Of a stretch of DNA of 10,300 nucleotides, positions 5,989-10,300 are shown in pieces. Source of the DNA: Erysipelotrichaceae bacterium (lineage in GTDB: Bacteria; Bacillota_I; Bacilli_A; Erysipelotrichales; Erysipelotrichaceae); NCBI GenBank assembly GCA_024681275.1, contig JAILBD010000134.1:1-10300 (forward strand), given 5' to 3'. Within the stretch, counting starts at the first letter, position 1. Each line of letters opens with the position of its first letter. The notes under the pieces are model-generated. The model saw nothing but the letters and a program-made list of their open reading frames with translations. It was not told the DNA's origin and made no database searches. Both the position numbers and the translations under genes were made by a program.

Positions 5989-6770
5989 GTTTCCTCCTCT
6001 ATGAGCCCGTAGTGTTTCAGGGCTTTGTATAATCCGTCTTCGTCGATGTCGTCGGTGATGTAGTCGGCGTAAGGCTTGAGTTCTTCGACCGAATTGCCCA
6101 TGGCCACGGCGATACCGCAGTGTTCCAGCATCCTGATGTCGTTTTCTCCGTCGCCTATGCCCATGGCCTCTTCTCTGTTGATGCCGTATATCCTCAGGAC
6201 TTCGTCGATGCCGTTGATCTTGGAGATGCCTTTTGGCACGATGTCGACGCAGCCTTCCTGCCACCAGGTGATGTCGGCGAGGTCTTCGATCTCTTGCATG
6301 TACTTCTCGTCGTCCTTGTCGGCAAAGAAGGCGGAGGCCATATAGAGCTTCTCACCCTGGTATTCGCCTATCCTGGGGATACCGGATGAGACCACGGACT
6401 GGATGCTGCGGACTTTGTCGTTGATGAGATTGAGGTAGATGTCGTCCCTGTTGATCAGGTACATGGCGATCGTCTTGCGTTCAAAGATCCGGACGAGCCT
6501 GTCTTTCAGTTCATCGCCGATGCACTTTTCATAGATGAGATCCCCTTTCTCGTCCAGGACCATCTGTCCGTTGGACATGATCCAGCCGTCGAGTTTCAGT
6601 TCACTGAGGTCGAACTGGTGCATCTCTCCAGGCGCTCTGCCGGTGCACATGAAAACGACGATCCCTTTCTTTCTGAGCTCGTTGATGGCCCGGATCGTGG
6701 ATGCGGGGATGGAGACGGAACTGTGAGAGAAGATGGTCCCGTCAAAATCGAGAAAGACTGCTTTGATCAT
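5964..6770 (-). CDS. Cof-type HAD-superfamily phosphatase
   Basis: Cytoplasmic haloacid-dehalogenase-type hydrolase of the Cof/class IIB group, which usually dephosphorylates sugar phosphates or similar small metabolites. All four HAD motifs are visible in 268 residues: DFDGT with nucleophile Asp8 and acid-base Asp10, CTGR with Thr43, Lys184 in PKGISKINGI, and GDGENDIRML (206-215) with the Mg-binding aspartates. The Cof-type cap lies between motifs II and III. The start codon overlaps the stop of the previous HAD gene (ATGA); since no clear ribosome binding site precedes it, translation is probably coupled. The 3' end overlaps the ceramidase-like gene. The substrate cannot be assigned. Confidence 0.93.
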   Translation of the reverse strand: MIKAVFLDFDGTIFSHSSVSIPASTIRAINELRKKGIVVFMCTGRAPGEMHQFDLSELKLDGWIMSNGQMVLDEKGDLIYEKCIGDELKDRLVRIFERKTIAMYLINRDDIYLNLINDKVRSIQSVVSSGIPRIGEYQGEKLYMASAFFADKDDEKYMQEIEDLADITWWQEGCVDIVPKGISKINGIDEVLRIYGINREEAMGIGDGENDIRMLEHCGIAVAMGNSVEELKPYADYITDDIDEDGLYKALKHYGLIEEETCSTVSER

Positions 6771-7576
6771 AAGAGGTGTTCGTGGATGAAGCGGGCGAAG
6801 CCGTCTTCATCACAATTTCTTTCGGTGATGTATTCAGCGCATCTTTTGGTCTCTTCGCGGCCGTTTTTCAGGCAGACGCCGTGCGAGACTTTCAGCATTT
6901 CATTGTCGTTGTCGGAATCGCCGAAGGACAATGCTTCAGACAGTCCGATGCCATAGAGATCACAGTACTGTTTCAGGGCGTAGCCCTTGCTGGAATCTTT
7001 GTGGGAGAATTCCAGGAGGTCTTTCTGGGTGTTGAAGCCGATGTATTCCTTTCCTTCAAGGAGCTTGAGTTTTTTCTGTATCCTTTCGTCATCTTCAAAT
7101 CTGTATCTGAACATGATGCCGCAGTTGTCCTGCTGACAGAAGAACTCTTTGTCGGGACAGACGATGTATTCCCGGCGGGTCCGGTAGGCGGAGCGCCAGG
7201 CCCGGTCGCTGTCGGCGGAGCTGATGTATCTTCCCGGCAGGTACATGTGGATGTCGGTGTCGAATTCGTCCATGAATCCGATGATCTCCCTGATCCATTC
7301 CTTCTTGAGTTTGTTGTATTCGTAATGGCGATCCTTGTTCAGGTCGATGAGCTGACAGCCGTTCCAGCCGATGATGAAGTCATACTGGGACCTGGCCTGC
7401 CAGATCTGGTATTTGTCCAGAAGGTCGTCTGCCGGTCTTCCGCTGGCGAGCCCGAAAAGATATCCTTTTTCCCTGAGCTCATCGATCGTTTCGATGGTGT
7501 AGCGGGATGGGATCTGGGCTGTAGGTGCCAGTGTTCCGTCGATATCTGCTGCGATGACTCTGATGTTCCCGAACAT
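6767..7576 (-). CDS. Cof-type HAD-superfamily phosphatase
   Basis: First gene of the minus-strand operon and a distant paralogue of the next HAD gene: 269 residues with the same architecture. Motifs are ADIDGT (nucleophile Asp11, Asp13), ASGR with Ser45, Lys197 in DSSKGYAL and GDSDNDNEML (219-228). The cap domain is rich in aromatic and arginine residues (WRSAYRTRREY), unlike that of its neighbour, so the two probably act on different phosphorylated compounds. A GAGG lies only 4 nt before the ATG and directly abuts an extended -10 element, so it may not be in the mRNA. The gene is divergent from the oxidoreductase pair across 39 bp, suggesting a functional or regulatory link. The substrate is unknown. 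Confidence 0.93.
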   Translation of the reverse strand: MFGNIRVIAADIDGTLAPTAQIPSRYTIETIDELREKGYLFGLASGRPADDLLDKYQIWQARSQYDFIIGWNGCQLIDLNKDRHYEYNKLKKEWIREIIGFMDEFDTDIHMYLPGRYISSADSDRAWRSAYRTRREYIVCPDKEFFCQQDNCGIMFRYRFEDDERIQKKLKLLEGKEYIGFNTQKDLLEFSHKDSSKGYALKQYCDLYGIGLSEALSFGDSDNDNEMLKVSHGVCLKNGREETKRCAEYITERNCDEDGFARFIHEHLL

Positions 7577-7584
7577 ACAGCCTC

Positions 7585-7593
7585 ATTATAACA
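7585..7593 (-). promoter_or_regulatory. Extended -10 of the HAD-HAD-ceramidase operon
   Basis: The minus strand reads TGTTATAAT without a recognisable -35. Its expected start (near 7578) would be only about 2 nt before the start codon at 7576, giving an almost leaderless transcript. Confidence 0.45.
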
Positions 7594-7603
7594 TTGCTGA
7601 TAG

Positions 7604-7609
7604 TATAAT
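7604..7609 (+). promoter_or_regulatory. -10 box of the oxidoreductase pair
   Basis: TATAAT ends 6 bp before the ATG at 7616, so transcription would begin at or next to the start codon. No -35 and no TG extension are visible. A GGG just before the ATG is too close to act as a normal ribosome binding site. Confidence 0.4.
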
Positions 7610-7615
7610 AAGGGT

Positions 7616-8608
7616 ATGAAGAAAATCAATGTAGGTATAATCGGTTCCGGGTTCATCGTCCCGGTCTTTATCAGCGTTTCCAAGCTGTTTGAAGAGTTCC
7701 ATCTGCGTGCCATCTGGGGCAGGCATGAGGAGAAGCTTGCGCAGTTCAAGGATGAGGTCGATTACTATACATGCGATCTTGAAAGGATATTGTCAGATGA
7801 TGAGATCGATGCCATCTATGTGGCTTTGCCCAATGCCTTGCATTACCGGTATGCGATGATGGCTTTGAAGCATCACAAGCACGTCATTCTCGAGAAGCCT
7901 TTCACGGTCTATTACAGGCAGGCGAAGAAGCTCATCGATCTTGCTGAAGAGAATGGTCTGATCATCTTTGAGGCGATCGTGACTGCCCACAACCCCTACT
8001 TTCATCAGGCGATCAAGGCCAAGGATGAACTGGGGGAGATCAGGATGGTCGTGTGCAACTATTCGCAATACTCCAGGCGCTATGACCGCTTCAGAAAGGG
8101 AGAGATCCTGCCGGCTTTCGACAAGGACCTCGCCGGCGGCGCTCTGATGGATCTGGGCGTCTACAATGTCCATTTCGTGACGGGCATGTTCGGTGCACCG
8201 AAGAAGGTGACTTATTTCCCGAATGTGGAAAAGGGCGTCGATACGTCGGGTGTCCTGGTCCTGGATTACGGAAAGTTCAAGGCGACCTGCATCGCTGCCA
8301 AGGACTGCAAGGCGGACTGTTACTGTCTGGTGCAGGGCGATCAGGGCTATCTGCGCAATGATACGACTTCGAGCCGCTGCGCCGATTTCACGCTGAAGCT
8401 CAATGACGGTACGGAAAGACGCTTCTTCCAGGAGAAGCGGGGCGAATTCGATTCCTGGAGCTATGAGATGAAGGAGTTCGTCAGGCTCTATAAGAAGATG
8501 GATCTGACGAAGGCGAGAGAATACAATGAACAGACGCTGATCGTCGCCAGGGTCTTGGAGAAGGCCTTGAAGTCAGCGGGATTGAATTATCAGGAGGTGA
8601 TCAAATGA
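7616..8608 (+). CDS. Gfo/Idh/MocA-family oxidoreductase, copy 1
   Basis: NAD(P)-dependent oxidoreductase of the Gfo/Idh/MocA family, 330 residues, which typically oxidises or reduces sugars, cyclitols or their derivatives in the cytoplasm. The N-terminal Rossmann fold starts VGIIGSGFIV (6-15); EKPFT (93-97) gives the catalytic lysine of the family; and GGALMDLGVYNVHFV (174-188) is the substrate-domain signature, with His186 at the usual active-site histidine position. The start is fixed because the Rossmann strand begins at residue 4. Its TGA overlaps the start of copy 2 (ATGA), indicating coupled translation. It is divergent from the HAD operon. The substrate cannot be assigned from the sequence. 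Confidence 0.93.
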   Translation: MKKINVGIIGSGFIVPVFISVSKLFEEFHLRAIWGRHEEKLAQFKDEVDYYTCDLERILSDDEIDAIYVALPNALHYRYAMMALKHHKHVILEKPFTVYYRQAKKLIDLAEENGLIIFEAIVTAHNPYFHQAIKAKDELGEIRMVVCNYSQYSRRYDRFRKGEILPAFDKDLAGGALMDLGVYNVHFVTGMFGAPKKVTYFPNVEKGVDTSGVLVLDYGKFKATCIAAKDCKADCYCLVQGDQGYLRNDTTSSRCADFTLKLNDGTERRFFQEKRGEFDSWSYEMKEFVRLYKKMDLTKAREYNEQTLIVARVLEKALKSAGLNYQEVIK

Positions 8609-9582
8609 TCAGAGTGGGGATCATCGGTTCGGGTTTCATCGTTCCGATCTTCATCGAGACGACCAGGATGGTCAAGGGTTTCAGGTATGTCGGCATCGCT
8701 TCGCCTGTTGAGAGCCAGCTGCAGGCTTTGAAAGAGAAGTACGGTATCGGCTATTATTCTTTGAATAACGATGATGTGCTCAGTGATCCGGATATCGATG
8801 TCATCTATATCGGCGTGCCTAACGGGCTTCATTATGAGATCGCGAAGAAGGCTCTGGAGAATGACAAGCACGTCATCCTGGAGAAGCCTTTCACGGCTTC
8901 CTACAGGCAGGCGAAGACGCTGATCGATCTGGCTGAGAAGAAGGGGAAGATCATCTTTGATGCGGTGACGATGCTTCACATGCCCAACTACAGGAAGATG
9001 AAGGAACTGCTGCCCAAGCTGGGCGATATCAAGGTCATCGACATCGATTTCTCGCAGTATTCTTCCCGTTATGACAAGTTCAAGAAGGGGATCGTCCTGC
9101 CTGCTTTTGACAAGAAGATGGCGGGCGGTGCTCTGATGGATCTGGGCATCTACAACATCAACTTCGTGACGGGCCTCTTTGGCATGCCGAAGGGCGTCTC
9201 GTATTTCCCGAACATGGTCAAGGGCGTCGATACATCCGGTGTTCTGGTCCTGGATTACGGAAAGTTCAAGGTCAATTCGATCTGTGCCAAGGACTGCCGG
9301 GCACCGCTGAATGTCTGCATACAGGGCGACAAGGGCTTCATCAGGTCCGCGGATGCCTCAAGCGTCATCGCCCGTTTCGAGCTGACAGACAATGAGGGCA
9401 AGGTCAAGGAGTACGCTTTGAACAAACACAGCGATGTCCCGCATTATCACGAATACGTCGTCTTCAAGGATCTCTTCAACAGGATGGATCTGGATGAGGC
9501 GAGAAGATACAACGAACAGACGCTTTTGAGCATCAAGGTCCTGGACAAGGCGCTCAAGAGTGCCGGCATCGAATTCAAATGA
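8605..9582 (+). CDS. Gfo/Idh/MocA-family oxidoreductase, copy 2
   Basis: Paralogue of the preceding gene, 325 residues, aligning with it almost without gaps. It has the Rossmann motif VGIIGSGFIV (4-13), EKPFT (93-97) and GGALMDLGIYNINFV (174-188). Identical blocks such as KGVDTSGVLVLDYGKFK, and strong similarity at the DNA level, point to a tandem duplication. The residue aligned with His186 of copy 1 is Asn186, and the 120-130 segment differs (VTMLHMPNYR against IVTAHNPYFH), so the copies probably differ in substrate or in the reaction step. A near-perfect AGGAGGTGATC site in the end of copy 1 serves its start, which overlaps the upstream stop by 4 bp. A terminator follows. The two might act in sequence or as a heteromer; that is speculative. 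Confidence 0.93.
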   Translation: MIRVGIIGSGFIVPIFIETTRMVKGFRYVGIASPVESQLQALKEKYGIGYYSLNNDDVLSDPDIDVIYIGVPNGLHYEIAKKALENDKHVILEKPFTASYRQAKTLIDLAEKKGKIIFDAVTMLHMPNYRKMKELLPKLGDIKVIDIDFSQYSSRYDKFKKGIVLPAFDKKMAGGALMDLGIYNINFVTGLFGMPKGVSYFPNMVKGVDTSGVLVLDYGKFKVNSICAKDCRAPLNVCIQGDKGFIRSADASSVIARFELTDNEGKVKEYALNKHSDVPHYHEYVVFKDLFNRMDLDEARRYNEQTLLSIKVLDKALKSAGIEFK

Positions 9583-9620
9583 GATGTTTTAGAGAAAAAA
9601 TGAATTTTTATAAAAACAAG

Positions 9621-9647
9621 AAAAAGCCTTGAAACAAAGGCTTTTTT
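9621..9647 (+). terminator. Rho-independent terminator after the oxidoreductase pair
   Basis: Ten-bp stem AAAAAGCCTT (9621-9630) and AAGGCTTTTT (9637-9646) with the loop GAAACA, ending in a T run. It ends the oxidoreductase transcript before the solute-binding protein promoter. Confidence 0.88.
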
Positions 9648-9682
9648 GAGTATTTTTGTGAAAATCTGGTGAAATCGGGTAC

Positions 9683-9711
9683 TTAACAGATAAATATGAT
9701 AGTGATATAAT
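9683..9711 (+). promoter_or_regulatory. Strong sigma-A promoter of the lipoprotein gene
   Basis: TTAACA (9683-9688), a 17-bp spacer and TATAAT (9706-9711) with a TG extension (TGATATAAT). The expected start is near 9718, inside a cre box. Confidence 0.88.
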
Positions 9712-9725
9712 GAAAACGCTTGCAA
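9710..9725 (+). promoter_or_regulatory. cre box (CcpA operator) over the start site
   Basis: ATGAAAACGCTTGCAA matches the cre consensus WTGNAANCGNWWNCAW at all 16 positions. It overlaps the end of the -10 box and the expected transcription start, a typical place for repression by CcpA when preferred sugars are present. Confidence 0.8.
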
Positions 9726-9755
9726 AAGAAGCAGTAGAAAAGAGGATAAAATATA

Positions 9756-10300
9756 ATGAAAAAACTTCTAATGCTTATGCTGACCCTGGCGTTGGCTTTA
9801 ACTGCGCTTGTAGGCTGCGGTCCTAAGGAAGAAGCAGCTCCTGCAGGTGAGGATCTTTCTGAAGTTCAGAAGGTCATCGCTGAAGCACAGACGATGACTC
9901 TTGAAGAACTGGCTCAGAAGGCTATCGAAGAGTCAAATGGCAAGACGTTCTATGGTGTTGGTAACTCATCACGTGGCAAGAGCGCACTGCCTTTGTTCAT
10001 CGAATACTTACAGACCATCGATCCAAGCTACAAGATGGAATTCGAATGGCAGCAGCCGAAGAACAACAAGATCTTCGATCAGCTGACAGCTGATGGCTTG
10101 AAGGATGTCGGCACATTCGCTATGACCCTGATCCAGGATGGCAACCAGATCGAATCCAAGATGGTCCAGACCGGTGTTCTTGATACATTCATCCCGAAAG
10201 AGTGGGCTGAAGCAAATGGCACGACTGCTGAAGAATATCAGGGATATCTGCCTCTGCAGACTCTGAACAAGATCTTCGAATTCAACTGTGTCAATCCGGA
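9756..10300 (+). CDS. Lipoprotein, probable ABC transporter solute-binding protein (3' partial)
   Basis: The first 181 codons are present and the gene runs off the window. The signal peptide MKKLLMLMLTLALALTALVG ends at the lipobox LVGC, so Cys21 would be lipidated and the mature protein anchored outside the membrane, after a short flexible linker rich in Ala, Glu and Pro. The following region (KTFYGVGNSSRGKSALPLFI, then alternating strands and helices) fits an extracellular sugar or small-molecule binding protein, but no family signature is decisive and the rest is missing. AGAGGA lies 9 nt before the ATG. The strong promoter, cre box and expression-type codons (GCT, GAA, GGT) suggest a highly expressed, catabolite-controlled uptake protein; permease genes may follow downstream. 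Confidence 0.75.
   Translation, partial: MKKLLMLMLTLALALTALVGCGPKEEAAPAGEDLSEVQKVIAEAQTMTLEELAQKAIEESNGKTFYGVGNSSRGKSALPLFIEYLQTIDPSYKMEFEWQQPKNNKIFDQLTADGLKDVGTFAMTLIQDGNQIESKMVQTGVLDTFIPKEWAEANGTTAEEYQGYLPLQTLNKIFEFNCVNP

Noticed and set aside
5197..6012. 271-residue open frame on the plus strand
   Set aside because: Antisense to the ceramidase-like gene, whose family motifs are unmistakable; the translation is a Val/Phe/Gly-rich shadow.
5989..6264. Longer N-terminus for the ceramidase-like protein (480 residues)
   Set aside because: The added part is Arg/His-rich shadow sequence inside the HAD gene, and a strong AGAGGAGG site points to the start at 5988.
6776..7591. 271-residue open frame on the plus strand
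   Set aside because: Antisense to the first HAD gene, which carries all HAD motifs; the equal length to the other shadow frame is coincidence.
7616..9582. Oxidoreductase duplication as a mobile or recombination repeat
   Set aside because: Similarity follows the coding frames with no terminal repeats or target duplications; it is an ordinary gene duplication.

Overview
The window reads as a chromosomal carbohydrate-metabolism region of a Gram-positive (Firmicutes-type) bacterium. The evidence is strong AGGAGG-type ribosome binding sites, sigma-A promoters with extended -10 elements, CcpA-type cre boxes, a mannose-family PTS with separate IIA, IIB, IIC and IID proteins, a split two-subunit transketolase, and short U-tailed terminators. 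The gene style resembles gut Erysipelotrichia, but that placement is an inference from gene content and protein wording, not a measured result. I see no rRNA, tRNA, CRISPR array, insertion sequence or phage gene.

Layout. Positions 1-1284 hold the end of a transketolase C-terminal subunit gene (5' end cut by the window) followed by a PTS EIIA gene and a terminator. Positions 1301-1961 carry a minus-strand gene for an unrecognised two-helix membrane protein, with its own terminator and promoter. From 1962 to 4265 lie the rest of the mannose-family PTS: IIC and IID are translationally coupled and driven by a consensus promoter with a tandem 11-bp repeat just upstream; then a terminator; then EIIB alone behind a second promoter that overlaps a cre-like box; then another terminator. 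A second unrecognised small membrane protein follows (4274-4804). It converges on a three-gene minus-strand operon (7576 down to 4822) encoding two Cof-type HAD phosphatases and a short neutral-ceramidase-like amidohydrolase; one AT-rich hairpin serves both convergent genes and encodes their last codons. Only 39 bp separate that operon from a divergent pair of overlapping, paralogous Gfo/Idh/MocA oxidoreductase genes (7616-9582) and their terminator. The window ends in the first 181 codons of a lipoprotein that looks like an ABC transporter solute-binding protein, behind a near-consensus promoter whose start region is covered by a cre box.

How the genes may work together. The PTS imports and phosphorylates a sugar of unknown identity; the adjacent transketolase suggests the product enters the pentose-phosphate pathway. 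The oxidoreductase pair, the HAD phosphatases and the solute-binding protein look like a second sugar or sugar-derivative uptake and conversion module. The cre boxes indicate catabolite control of both modules. No single gene here is a clearly new system. The most unusual features are regulatory: the 11-bp tandem repeat, the PTS divided among three transcription units, and the near-leaderless divergent promoters at 7577-7615.
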